In this document: one piece after another, positions 11,557 through 20,200 of the stretch
Layout: every line of letters begins with the position of its first letter
Position numbering within the stretch: position 1 is the stretch's first letter
Source: Thermoleophilum album
Lineage (GTDB): Bacteria; Actinomycetota; Thermoleophilia; Solirubrobacterales; Thermoleophilaceae
DNA: 64,000 nucleotides
Direction: 5' to 3'
Assembly: GCF_028867705.1 (NCBI RefSeq)
Contig: NZ_CP066171.1
Location: 1-64,000 of the forward strand
The notes under the pieces: generated by a model
Databases searched by the model: none
The model's input: only the letters and a program-made list of their open reading frames with translations
What the model was told of the DNA's origin: nothing
Made by a program: the position numbers and the translations under genes

Positions 11557-12516
11557 TCAGCGGGTAAAGATCACGTTCGCGCGGATCACATTGTTGTCGG
11601 TCTTGCGCTCGCCCGGGACCGGTTCGACGCGGATCTCGACCGGGAGCTGCTCGCCTGTTGGCGGCTCGTCGGTGATCGGGATCGTCACCTGAGCGGTCGC
11701 TCCCTTGGCGATCCGCGCGATCCGGCCCGACGCTGTGATCGCCGAGCCGCTACCGATCCGCACCGAAACACGGACCCCTGTCTCGTCGCTATCGCCCTGG
11801 TTCGCGACTTGGACCTGGGCGGACAGCTCCTGACCTAGCGTGACTGTCGCCGATCCGCCATCGGTGAGCGCCTGCCCCCCCAGACTGGCGCTGACGATGC
11901 CCGTACCGTGAAGCCCTGTGCGGGCGGCTTGGTCGGCTCCAGCCCCGCTGCGCAGAGCGCTGACGCCGTCGGCGATGGTCCCCGGGTCGAGCAGCGATAG
12001 ATCGTTCACCACCTCGCTGCGCGGAGCTGTCACCTCGTCGGCGATCCCCTCCTTGGAGAGCACGCTGCGCAACTCGGTGAGGAAGCGCACCCTGTAGAGA
12101 ACATCGGCTGCGAGCAACGTTTGCACTTCAGCCGCGACGCGCTCGGTGGCGGTAGCGGAGTCGCTCTCGCCCAGCGCTACGGGCAACTCGTCGGCCGTGC
12201 GCGCGATGGCATCGCGACGCAGGGCGAGCACCTCCAGCAGGTAGCGGTAGGGAAGTGCGACGTCGTCGGGGCGGCCAAGATCTTCGAGACGCGACACCAG
12301 AGCCCGCGACTCGGTTCGCAGCGTGTTCAGCTGGTTCTCGACCTCAACCGGGTCGGTACCGCGCTCACCGCCTTTCAACAGCGCGACCAGCGCGCTTCCC
12401 TGCGAGTTCGACTCGCGCACCAGCGCGGCAGCGTCCCCTACCCAGTCTTTGATCGCGTTGCGCTTGCGCGTCTCGAGGCAGCCACGGACACCGAGCGCCG
12501 AGAGAATCACGAACAC
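11557..12516 (-). CDS. Membrane-anchored protein with CARDB-like domain
   Basis: No firm function. The product has an N-terminal membrane helix (VFVILSALGVRGC region), then a helical extracytoplasmic part of about 150 residues with acidic and leucine-rich stretches. A C-terminal beta domain of about 110 residues resembles CARDB or other Ig-like adhesion modules (QVQVANQGDSDETGVRVSV, KTDNNVIRANV). The interval is drawn to GTG at 12516, but this cuts the membrane helix. The same frame stays open to 12699 and encodes PYLVRRAVAAGIVF directly before it. No ATG, GTG or TTG occurs in that extension, only CTG (12627, 12615, 12552). Confidence 0.65.
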   Translation of the reverse strand: MFVILSALGVRGCLETRKRNAIKDWVGDAAALVRESNSQGSALVALLKGGERGTDPVEVENQLNTLRTESRALVSRLEDLGRPDDVALPYRYLLEVLALRRDAIARTADELPVALGESDSATATERVAAEVQTLLAADVLYRVRFLTELRSVLSKEGIADEVTAPRSEVVNDLSLLDPGTIADGVSALRSGAGADQAARTGLHGTGIVSASLGGQALTDGGSATVTLGQELSAQVQVANQGDSDETGVRVSVRIGSGSAITASGRIARIAKGATAQVTIPITDEPPTGEQLPVEIRVEPVPGERKTDNNVIRANVIFTR

Positions 12517-12757
12517 GAAGACGATTCCCGCCGCTACCGCGCGCCTGACCAGGTAGGGGTTCTGGCCGCCAGGCGGAACGCGAGATCGAACCGTTGGCTG
12601 GCTTTCTTCGAACAGTTGCGACTCCAGCGCTCGTGAAGTTGGTGAAACGCCAAGTTGTACGTCTACCGGTTCGACCGGTCGCTCGCTACTGTCCCCGCAT
12701 TACCGGAACGGTGTTAGTTGAAGCTGAGCTGCGAACGACCGGGCAGGTCACCGGAGT

Positions 12758-14824
12758 ATGACTGGCGGGGAAGGTAACGCTACGGGCCGGGCTCCAGAGC
12801 CGAATCGCGGCGGCACTGGTGCGCGCTTCGCCGTCGGCGATACGCTGCCGCCAGACGGGCGCTATCACCTCGAGCGGCTTGTCGGCAGAGGCGGCTCGGG
12901 GCTCGTTTTCGCCGCGAGCGACAGCCGGCTCGGCCGGCGCGTCGCGATCAAGGTCGTCGATCGCGACTGGGCTATCCCCCGTGTGCGGCGCGAGGCTCGG
13001 ATCGCTGCTCACCTCAACCATCCAGCGATCGTCACGCTCTTCGAGTTGATCGAACTGCCCGACGCGTTGATTTTGGTTTACGAGCTCGTCGACGGACCCG
13101 ACCTCAACCGCGCTCGCGGCTCCGGCCTGCGCTTCGAGGTGGCAGCTGTCGCGGAGATCGGGACAGCGATCGCTGACGCGCTTGCCTACGCTCACGCCCT
13201 CGGCGTAATTCATCGCGATGTCAAGCCGCACAACATCCTTCTCCCCGCTGCTCATACGGCGGGCGCACCGGCCGCGAAGCTCGCCGACTTCGGGGTCGCG
13301 CGAATCGGTGTCGAGGTCGCGCGCTCGCTGATCGAGGACACGCACCTGCGCGCGGGCCGCTCGCTCACCGCCCCCGGCGAAGTAATCGGCACGCTCGCCT
13401 ACATGGCGCCGGAGCAGGCGCAGGGTGCCGACGTAGGGCCTGCGGCCGACGTCTGGGGGCTCGGAGCGTGCCTGTACGAGCTCCTCGACGGCCGCAGCCT
13501 GGCGGAGCTGCGACCGACGCCGTGGTCGCCATTACCGCCGCTCGAGCCGGAAGTGAGAGGGGTTCCCGCAGCGCTCGCTGACCTGGTGACGCGGATGGTC
13601 GACGCCCGTGCTGAGCGCCGTCCGAGCGCCGCAAAAGTGCGCGAGGGGCTTGCCCGCTTCGCTGACGGGGGCCGTACGACCGTGACGCAGGTAGCGAGCG
13701 ATCACGAAGTAATGCTCCCGCGCGCTTCTACCGTGCGCACGCAACCGACAGCGGGCTCGCAACCGACGGTGGCGCTCGAGGCCGCGACGGCTTATATCGC
13801 GCCGTCCGAGACCGTTCCGCTAGACCGCTCCCCAGGCTCTCGACCAGCAATCGGCACGGGGGGGCACCTGCGCGCGGCCCACGATCCCCGGTACGCCCCG
13901 ACGCTGCAGCTCGTTCACGGCAGCGCCGGAGTAGCGCTCGACCATGCGGCGGTGTCCGACCACCGCCGTGGGCGGTGGTGGTCGCGCCTGGCGACAGCGC
14001 TACAGGCCACGACGCTGGTGCTTGCCGCTGGCGGGCTAGCGCTCGGCGTCAACAGTTCGGACGCTTCGCTGCCGGTCGCGCTAGCAGTAGCGGCTGGGGT
14101 GCTGTCGCTACTTTGGCCCCGCCTCGGGCTTGTGCTGGGGGCGGCAGCTGCGACCGTGCTGATAGGTCTGATCGCAGGCGAAGAAAGTGGGTCGAGCGCT
14201 CTGGTCGCTCCGGCCGTTGCGATCACGGCGGCGACAGTGAGCATCGCCGTATGTTTCGAGCAGCCAGGGCTGTTCGCCGTAGTGGCTGCTGCACCGCTCG
14301 TAGCGACTGTCGGCACGGGCCTTCCCTGGGCGGCAGCGCTTGCCCGCATTCGCTTCCCGGCGCAGCGGATCGGCGTCCTCGTGTGCGGACTACTGTGGGC
14401 GCTTGCTCTCGAGCTCGCCAATGGTGCTGTGCTCTGGTTGGGCACCTCCTCGTCGTGGGCGTTCAGCGGCGGCGCATCCGCGGCGCGGGCCCTGCACGTC
14501 CTGGCGATGGAGATCGCGGCGTGGACGGTGGCGATCGTCGGTGCTCTCGCTGCGGCGCGTTTGGCGCCGCGCATCGCAGCCGCGACCGGAGCGGCCGTGG
14601 CGCTGGCTGTACTCACGCTCACTGCGGCGCTCGGCAACCCCAGTGTGTTCGAGGGCGAAGCCGGTCTCGCTGTGGTCGCGGGAACGGCCCTCGCCTACGG
14701 CGTCGTGGCGCGCGGCCACCAGCGGCTGCTGCGCCGCGCCGCCGCCGGATCGGAACACCCGGTGGCGGCTCGTGTGCAGGACGCGGAGGGGCGCGCGCCG
14801 CTCTACCCTGCGGGTTGGCCGTGA
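12758..14824 (+). CDS. Ser/Thr protein kinase with polytopic membrane domain
   Basis: A eukaryotic-type kinase of 688 residues. The kinase domain (about 32-300) is complete: glycine loop GRGGSG, VAIKVV lysine, HRDVKPHN catalytic loop, ADFG, and MAPEQ. A disordered Thr/Pro-rich linker (300-400), a likely phosphorylation target, follows. The C-terminal 280 residues (from about 405) hold roughly nine hydrophobic helices rich in Ala, Val and Leu. Usual PknA/PknB proteins have one membrane helix, so this is unusual. It is the first gene of the cell-wall growth operon and overlaps fhaA by 4 nt (GTGA). The ATG has a CCGGAG Shine-Dalgarno-like sequence. Confidence 0.88.
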   Translation: MTGGEGNATGRAPEPNRGGTGARFAVGDTLPPDGRYHLERLVGRGGSGLVFAASDSRLGRRVAIKVVDRDWAIPRVRREARIAAHLNHPAIVTLFELIELPDALILVYELVDGPDLNRARGSGLRFEVAAVAEIGTAIADALAYAHALGVIHRDVKPHNILLPAAHTAGAPAAKLADFGVARIGVEVARSLIEDTHLRAGRSLTAPGEVIGTLAYMAPEQAQGADVGPAADVWGLGACLYELLDGRSLAELRPTPWSPLPPLEPEVRGVPAALADLVTRMVDARAERRPSAAKVREGLARFADGGRTTVTQVASDHEVMLPRASTVRTQPTAGSQPTVALEAATAYIAPSETVPLDRSPGSRPAIGTGGHLRAAHDPRYAPTLQLVHGSAGVALDHAAVSDHRRGRWWSRLATALQATTLVLAAGGLALGVNSSDASLPVALAVAAGVLSLLWPRLGLVLGAAAATVLIGLIAGEESGSSALVAPAVAITAATVSIAVCFEQPGLFAVVAAAPLVATVGTGLPWAAALARIRFPAQRIGVLVCGLLWALALELANGAVLWLGTSSSWAFSGGASAARALHVLAMEIAAWTVAIVGALAAARLAPRIAAATGAAVALAVLTLTAALGNPSVFEGEAGLAVVAGTALAYGVVARGHQRLLRRAAAGSEHPVAARVQDAEGRAPLYPAGWP

Positions 14825-15576
14825 GCGTCTTGCGCAACATCGAATCGCGGCTCGGCGCCTTTGTCGAGGGCGTGTTCGGCCGTGCGTTCCGCTCCTCGGT
14901 CCAGCCGGTCGAGATCGCCGAAAAGCTGGCGCGCGAGATGGAGGAAAACCAGGTCGTGTCGGTCTCGCGCGTGTACGCGCCGAACCTCTATCGGGTCTAT
15001 CTGTCTCCCGAAGACCGCAAACAGTTCGAGAGCTACGAAGAGGCGCTGCGCAAAGAGCTCTCCGACTATCTGCTCGAGCACGCCCGCAACGAAGGTCTTT
15101 CGCTCACCAGTCGACCACGCGTCGAGTTCCTCACCGACGAGCGCCTCAGCGTCGGCGAGTTCGGCATCCAGGCGCAGCTGCTCTCGATCGGGGTCGACGA
15201 CGCTGGGGAGCGCGTCCCGCGCCCGGCAGAGTTCGGCGAGACGATGGTCTATTCACCCGAGCGTGCAGCACGTCCTCTCGCGCCCCATGTGCCAGCGGCA
15301 CAGACGCGTGCCTTGCTGATCGTCGACGGCAAGCGCATCGTGCTCGGCGATCGGACGGTGGTCGGGCGCAGCCGGGAGTGCGATGTGGTCGTTCCCGACC
15401 CGAACGCTTCACGTCGCCACGCCGAGGTTCGGCGGGAAGGCAACGGCTGGGTGGTGCGCGACCTCGGTTCGACGAACGGGACGCTGGTCAACGGGCGGCG
15501 CGTAGCGCAAGCACCACTCCGCCACGGTGACCGATTGACCGTCGGTCTCACCGAGGTCGTTTTCGAAGTCGAGTAG
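14821..15576 (+). CDS. fhaA: FhaA-type protein (DUF3662 + FHA)
   Basis: A phosphothreonine-reading adaptor that links Ser/Thr kinases to peptidoglycan synthesis. The 251-residue product has the N-terminal DUF3662 domain (about 1-125, with RAFRSSVQPVEIAEKL and NLYRVYLSPEDR), a linker with Thr, and a C-terminal FHA domain (about 160-250) with GRSRECDVV, SRRHAEV and the phosphopeptide-binding DLGSTNGT. The open frame begins much earlier, but the FhaA start is GTG at 14821, which overlaps the kinase stop. In mycobacteria FhaA binds phosphorylated MviN; here a kinase with an MviN-like outer domain is encoded 8 kb away. Confidence 0.93.
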   Translation: MSVLRNIESRLGAFVEGVFGRAFRSSVQPVEIAEKLAREMEENQVVSVSRVYAPNLYRVYLSPEDRKQFESYEEALRKELSDYLLEHARNEGLSLTSRPRVEFLTDERLSVGEFGIQAQLLSIGVDDAGERVPRPAEFGETMVYSPERAARPLAPHVPAAQTRALLIVDGKRIVLGDRTVVGRSRECDVVVPDPNASRRHAEVRREGNGWVVRDLGSTNGTLVNGRRVAQAPLRHGDRLTVGLTEVVFEVE

Positions 15577-15581
15577 CGGTC

Positions 15582-16058
15582 ATGAACGACCCGCTCGTCG
15601 CGCTGCTCAAGCTCGCCTTCCTGGTGGTCCTATACCTGTTTCTGGTGTGGGTCGTGCGCAGCGCCCGTCGCCAGCTCGACGTCGCCGGTCCGGCGCCGCC
15701 TGAGCCGGTGATGGCCGCTGTTGGCGAGAACGCGCGTGCCGTCGCGCTCGATCTGCACGCCGGCCTGCGCCCGCGCCTAGAGGTCGTCGCTGCTCTCGGC
15801 CACCAACCCGGGGAGGAGCTAGCGATCGACGGTGGCGCGACACTAGGGCGAGCAGCCTCCGCGGACGTCGTCGTGCAGGACCCGTTCGCCTCGGCCGCGC
15901 ACGCGCGCATCTTCGGTCACGGTGGGTTCATGTGGATCGAGGATCTCGGCTCGACCAACGGCACGTACGTGAACGGTCGCCGCGTCACGTCGCCGCAACG
16001 TCTGCGCCCTTCCGACGTGATCCGGATCGGTGACAGCGAGTACAGGTACTGGGAGTAG
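15582..16058 (+). CDS. fhaB: FhaB-type FHA protein with membrane anchor
   Basis: A small membrane-tethered phosphothreonine reader of 158 residues. An N-terminal membrane helix (about 8-25, LKLAFLVVLYLFLVWVV) is followed by a linker and an FHA domain with LGRAASADVVV, SAAHARIF and DLGSTNGTYVNGR. The ATG at 15582 is 5 bp after fhaA. The place between fhaA and pstP matches FhaB/FipA of mycobacteria, where it acts in division and growth with the kinases. Confidence 0.92.
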   Translation: MNDPLVALLKLAFLVVLYLFLVWVVRSARRQLDVAGPAPPEPVMAAVGENARAVALDLHAGLRPRLEVVAALGHQPGEELAIDGGATLGRAASADVVVQDPFASAAHARIFGHGGFMWIEDLGSTNGTYVNGRRVTSPQRLRPSDVIRIGDSEYRYWE

Positions 16059-16062
16059 ACCG

Positions 16063-17328
16063 GTGGCTTTGCGCGTCGCCGAGCACGCCCAACTGAGCGA
16101 TCGCGGCCGCCACCGCGAGCTGAACGAGGACGCGTACGTCGTCAACCCGCCGTACTTCGCCGTCGCCGACGGCATGGGTGGCGCACAGGCTGGCGAGGTC
16201 GCCTCGCAACTTGCGGCCGACGCGGTGCGCGAGCACCGACCGAACCTGCCGCCCGAGGAACGGCTCGCCGCGATCGCGCGCGAGGCCAACCGCCGCATCT
16301 ATTCGTTGGCCGCTCGTGACGAGCGACGCCGGGGCATGGGAACCACCCTCACCGCGGCGCTCGTCAACGGCGACGAGGTAGCGATCGGGCACGTCGGCGA
16401 CAGTCGCGCGTACCGCTGGCGCGACGGTCGCCTCGAGCAGCTCACGCGTGACCACTCGCTGGTGGCTGAACTGCAGCGCAGCGGCCAGCTGACGCCGGAG
16501 GCGGCCGAGCAGCACCCACAACGTTCGGTGATCACGCGCGCCCTGGGTCCCGAGGCCGACGTCGAGGTCGACACCTACACCGTCCCTGCGCGTGCGGGCG
16601 ATGTCTTCTTGCTCTGTTCCGACGGCCTCACGACGATGTTGAGCGACGACGAGATAGCCGCGATTCTGGAGCGTGCCCGCGATCTCGAAGACGCCGCCCA
16701 GACGCTGGTGCGAGCGGCGAACCAGAGCGGCGGACGCGACAACATCACCGTGATCCTCTTCCGTCTAGAGGACGCGGCGGGGGAGGACCCGGACGCCGAG
16801 CGCGTAGACAACGAGACCACCGTGTCGCGCACGGCAAGCAGCGCCTCTGCTCCCGACGAGACGATCCCCGGCACCCTCGCGGCGCCACCGGTGAACATGG
16901 CTCACGGGCGCCAAGCGGGTACCAGCCCCCGGGCGACCGGCCCGCAGGTGCCTTCGCCGAGCGGGCATCGCGTTCGGTATCAGCGAGCGGTGCGGTTGCA
17001 GCGAAGCGCGCGCCGGATCGGCGCGCTCCTAGCGGTCTGCGCGATCTTGGTCGCTGGCGCGATCGGCGCACGCCAGGCTCTGCGCAGCGTCTACTTCGTC
17101 GGCACCGACGAGTCGGGTCTGATCACGCTCTACCGCGGCCTGCCCTACGAGTTGCCGCTCGGGATTCGCCTCTACGAGACCGAGTACGTGTCGGGAATGC
17201 CCGCCAGGGCGTTGAGCGAACAGCGTCGTGCTGCCGTTCTCGACCACACGCTGCGCAGCCGCCGCGACGCGGTCGACCTCGTCCGCGCCATCGAGAACGG
17301 TCGAATCGAAGGTCTGCGAGCGCCGTGA
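16063..17328 (+). CDS. pstP: PP2C-type Ser/Thr phosphatase PstP
   Basis: Removes phosphate from Thr/Ser residues set by the operon's kinases. The catalytic domain (about 1-240) has ELNEDAY, the metal-binding DGMGG, GDSRAY, CSDGLT and GGRDNITV, so all metal aspartates are present. A Thr/Pro linker, one membrane helix (about 320-342) and an extracytoplasmic tail of about 80 residues with YFVGTD and LYRGLP follow, as in mycobacterial PstP. ATG at 16030 is possible but overlaps fhaB by 29 bp. GTG at 16063 gives the usual family N-terminus and is preferred. Confidence 0.93.
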   Translation: MALRVAEHAQLSDRGRHRELNEDAYVVNPPYFAVADGMGGAQAGEVASQLAADAVREHRPNLPPEERLAAIAREANRRIYSLAARDERRRGMGTTLTAALVNGDEVAIGHVGDSRAYRWRDGRLEQLTRDHSLVAELQRSGQLTPEAAEQHPQRSVITRALGPEADVEVDTYTVPARAGDVFLLCSDGLTTMLSDDEIAAILERARDLEDAAQTLVRAANQSGGRDNITVILFRLEDAAGEDPDAERVDNETTVSRTASSASAPDETIPGTLAAPPVNMAHGRQAGTSPRATGPQVPSPSGHRVRYQRAVRLQRSARRIGALLAVCAILVAGAIGARQALRSVYFVGTDESGLITLYRGLPYELPLGIRLYETEYVSGMPARALSEQRRAAVLDHTLRSRRDAVDLVRAIENGRIEGLRAP

Positions 17329-18779
17329 GGTCGGAACGCCTCCGCGAGCTCTTCGGGCTCGTACCCGCCGCTGTGCTCGTGTCGATCGGGTTCGCCTCGG
17401 TGGTGGCGGCTCGCGGCAGCGAGATCGAGCGGGCGACCCTCGCCTATGGGGCGGTGTTCCTCGCTCTTTGTTTGGCCGTCCATCTCGTGATTCGCCGAAC
17501 GCTGCCCCTCGCCGACCCCTACCTCTTTCCGCTCGTCGCCGCCCTTGCCGCCGTGGGGCTGGTCGAGCTCTACCGCATCGATCCCGATCTCGCTCGCCGC
17601 CAGGCGCAGTGGTTCGTTGTCGGTCTCGCGGTGTTTGCGGCGACCGTTGCCTGGGTCCGTGACCCGCACCGTCTCGAGCGCTACCGCTACACGATCGCAG
17701 CGACGTCGATTCTGTTGCTAGCACTGCCACGGTTGCCGGTGATCGGCGCGCAGGTGAACGGCGCCTATCTCGCTGTCGATATCGGACCGATCCAGTTCCA
17801 GCCCGCCGAGCTCGCCAAGGTCGGGATCGTGATCTTCCTCGCCAGCTACCTGCGCGACACAGCCGCCGTGCTTGTGCGCGCACGCTCGCCGGTGGGTCTT
17901 AGACGGCGGCTGCCTGAGGCAGCGGTGGGCGCGGCCCTGGCGCTCACGCTGGCCGGCCTCACCGGAGCTACCGCTGCTACAGCGACGCTTACCGCTCTCC
18001 TCGCAGCGAGCACCGTGGCGGTCCTTCGCGATCGTCCCTCGCCGAAGCATTTCGGCCCGCTGCTTCTCGTCTGGGGCCTTGCGATGGTGATGCTGGTCGT
18101 GATCCGCGACCTAGGGAGCTCGCTGATGTTTTTCGGGGGCTTTCTCGCTCTGCTCTGGGCGGCGACAGGGCGCGGGTCGCTCACCGCCCTCGGTGCTTCG
18201 CTGTTCGCCGCCGGCGCGGCGTTTCTCGCCGGCCGCATCGAGCACGTCCACCAGCGCGTCGAGATCTGGCTCGATCCCTTCCGACCGGATCTAGTAGAGG
18301 GCCCCGGCTATCAGATCGCTCAATCGCTCTTCGCTCAGGCCGACGGTGGCCTTCTCGGTCGCGGACTCGGCGGCGCCATGCTCCAGGGGCTCGACGGCGG
18401 CACGTTGCTGCCCGCGCCGCACACCGACCTCATCTACGCGGTCGTCGTCAACGAGCTCGGTCTCGCCGGGGCGCTGGGGTTGCTTGTCATCTACCTCGTG
18501 GTGGTCGCGCGCGGCTTGCGGATCGCGCTGCTCTCGCACGACGCGTACTCGAAACTGCTCGCCGCTGGGCTTACTGCCGTGTTTGCGTTGCAAGTGTTCG
18601 TGATCGTGGGCGGCGTGACGCGGGTGATTCCTCTCACCGGTGTGACCCTGCCCTTTGTCTCCTACGGCGGCTCGTCGATCGTCGCCAACATGATCGTCCT
18701 GGCCTTGCTTCTGATGGTTTCGCAGCACAGCCGCGCCGAGCGTCTGCGCCGTGGCGGTCTCGTCGAGGGGGTGGCGTGA
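17325..18779 (+). CDS. rodA: SEDS peptidoglycan polymerase RodA/FtsW
   Basis: A lipid II glycosyltransferase of the SEDS family that works with a class B PBP. The 484-residue protein has about 12 membrane helices, the SEDS region QPAELAKVG near 160 and a C-terminal VLPFVSYGGSS-like segment (TLPFVSYGGSSIVANM). GTG at 17325 overlaps the pstP stop by 4 nt, and the next gene overlaps again, so RodA and its PBP partner are made from one coupled message. Assignment as RodA rather than FtsW rests on operon position next to PbpA. Confidence 0.93.
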   Translation: MRSERLRELFGLVPAAVLVSIGFASVVAARGSEIERATLAYGAVFLALCLAVHLVIRRTLPLADPYLFPLVAALAAVGLVELYRIDPDLARRQAQWFVVGLAVFAATVAWVRDPHRLERYRYTIAATSILLLALPRLPVIGAQVNGAYLAVDIGPIQFQPAELAKVGIVIFLASYLRDTAAVLVRARSPVGLRRRLPEAAVGAALALTLAGLTGATAATATLTALLAASTVAVLRDRPSPKHFGPLLLVWGLAMVMLVVIRDLGSSLMFFGGFLALLWAATGRGSLTALGASLFAAGAAFLAGRIEHVHQRVEIWLDPFRPDLVEGPGYQIAQSLFAQADGGLLGRGLGGAMLQGLDGGTLLPAPHTDLIYAVVVNELGLAGALGLLVIYLVVVARGLRIALLSHDAYSKLLAAGLTAVFALQVFVIVGGVTRVIPLTGVTLPFVSYGGSSIVANMIVLALLLMVSQHSRAERLRRGGLVEGVA

Positions 18780-20200
18780 ACGCGCGCATCCGGACGCTCT
18801 TTTCTGCCACCGTGCTCTTGTTCGCCCTGCTCGCGCTGTTCACCACGCGCTGGTCGGTGCTCGAGGCGAGCCGCTTGCGCGACGAACCGAGCAACCGTCG
18901 CTCGCTGATCGAGGAGGCGCAGAACCCGCGCGGGATGATCTTCGCTCGCGACGGAACCGTCCTTGCGCGAAGCGTGCGCCGGGGCACCGGCAGCGGGGTG
19001 CGCTACGAGCGCGCATATCCGCTCGGTGGTCTTTTCGCCCATGCGGTCGGCTACTCGTTCATAGAGCGCGGGCGCGCCGGCATCGAAAGGTCGCGCAACG
19101 ACTGGCTGTCAGGCCGTCACGAGGGCATCGACACCCTCCTCGCGCCCTTCGAAGGGCGCGCGTCGCGGCCCGACGACGTCGTCACCACGCTCGATCCGCG
19201 CGGGCAGCGCGCCGCCTACAACGGCCTTGCCGGTCGTGCCGGTGCCGTGGTGGCGCTCGATCCGCGCGACGGCTCGGTGCTCGTGATGGCTTCCTCTCCG
19301 ACCTACGACCCGAACGCGATCGCGACCCGCGACCCGGCACGCCTGCCCGGGGCACCAGAACTTAACCGTGCTACCCAGGGCCGCTACCCACCGGGCTCGA
19401 CGATGAAGGTTGTTACCGCTGCTGCTGCTCTCGACACCGGCGAGTTCACGCCCGACTCCGTGCTCGACGGAGACTCGCCACGCTTGGTGGGTGGTGCGCC
19501 GCTGGCCAACTTCGGCAACCAGAGCTTCGGTCCGATATCGCTAACGGACGCCTTGACCAACTCCGTGAACACGGTCTTCGCGCAGATCGGTGAGCGACTC
19601 GGCAAGCGGACACTGTTCCGCTACATGGACCGCTTTGGGTTCGGCCGCGATCCGCGGCTCGACTATCCCGACGACCAGATGGCGCCGAGCGGCGTTTACG
19701 CCGGGCAGCGACTGTTGGGGCCTGACGATCCTCTCGACGTTGGTCGCGTCGCGATCGGCCAGGAGCGGCTGCAAGTCACGCCGCTGCAGATGGCGCTCGT
19801 CGCGGCAGCTGTCGCTAACGGGGGCTTGCTGGTGCGGCCGCACCTCACCGATCGCATCGTCGATCCCTCGGGTCGCGTCGTCGAGCGCGTCGGGCGCGAC
19901 GTCGAGACGCGGGTGATGTCGCCCACGACGGCCGGTCAGCTGACCGAGATGATGAGCAGGGTCGTGGAAGAAGGGTCGGGCACAGCCGCGGCGCTCGCCG
20001 GCGTGCGTGTCGCCGGCAAGACCGGTACCGCCGAGGTGGCTGGCGGTACCGCCAACCAAGCGTGGTTCATCGGTTTCGCGCCGGTTGACAGTCCGCGCGT
20101 GGCTGTCGCGGTCACCGTCGAACGGACCCAGGGCCAGGGCGGTACGGTGGCGGCGCCGATCGCCCGCACGGTGCTCGAAACTTTGTTGGGCACGCGATGA
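18776..20200 (+). CDS. pbpA: Class B penicillin-binding protein (PbpA type)
   Basis: A D,D-transpeptidase cross-linking peptidoglycan outside the membrane. The 474-residue product has a signal anchor (about 8-25), a pedestal region, and all three active-site motifs: the S-x-x-K serine in PPGSTMKVV (about 205), SVN in TNSVNTVF (about 260) and KTG in AGKTGTAEV (about 418). GTG at 18776 overlaps rodA by 4 nt, and the next gene starts inside its stop (ATGA). It lacks PASTA repeats; those are on the kinase. Confidence 0.94.
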   Translation: MNARIRTLFSATVLLFALLALFTTRWSVLEASRLRDEPSNRRSLIEEAQNPRGMIFARDGTVLARSVRRGTGSGVRYERAYPLGGLFAHAVGYSFIERGRAGIERSRNDWLSGRHEGIDTLLAPFEGRASRPDDVVTTLDPRGQRAAYNGLAGRAGAVVALDPRDGSVLVMASSPTYDPNAIATRDPARLPGAPELNRATQGRYPPGSTMKVVTAAAALDTGEFTPDSVLDGDSPRLVGGAPLANFGNQSFGPISLTDALTNSVNTVFAQIGERLGKRTLFRYMDRFGFGRDPRLDYPDDQMAPSGVYAGQRLLGPDDPLDVGRVAIGQERLQVTPLQMALVAAAVANGGLLVRPHLTDRIVDPSGRVVERVGRDVETRVMSPTTAGQLTEMMSRVVEEGSGTAAALAGVRVAGKTGTAEVAGGTANQAWFIGFAPVDSPRVAVAVTVERTQGQGGTVAAPIARTVLETLLGTR

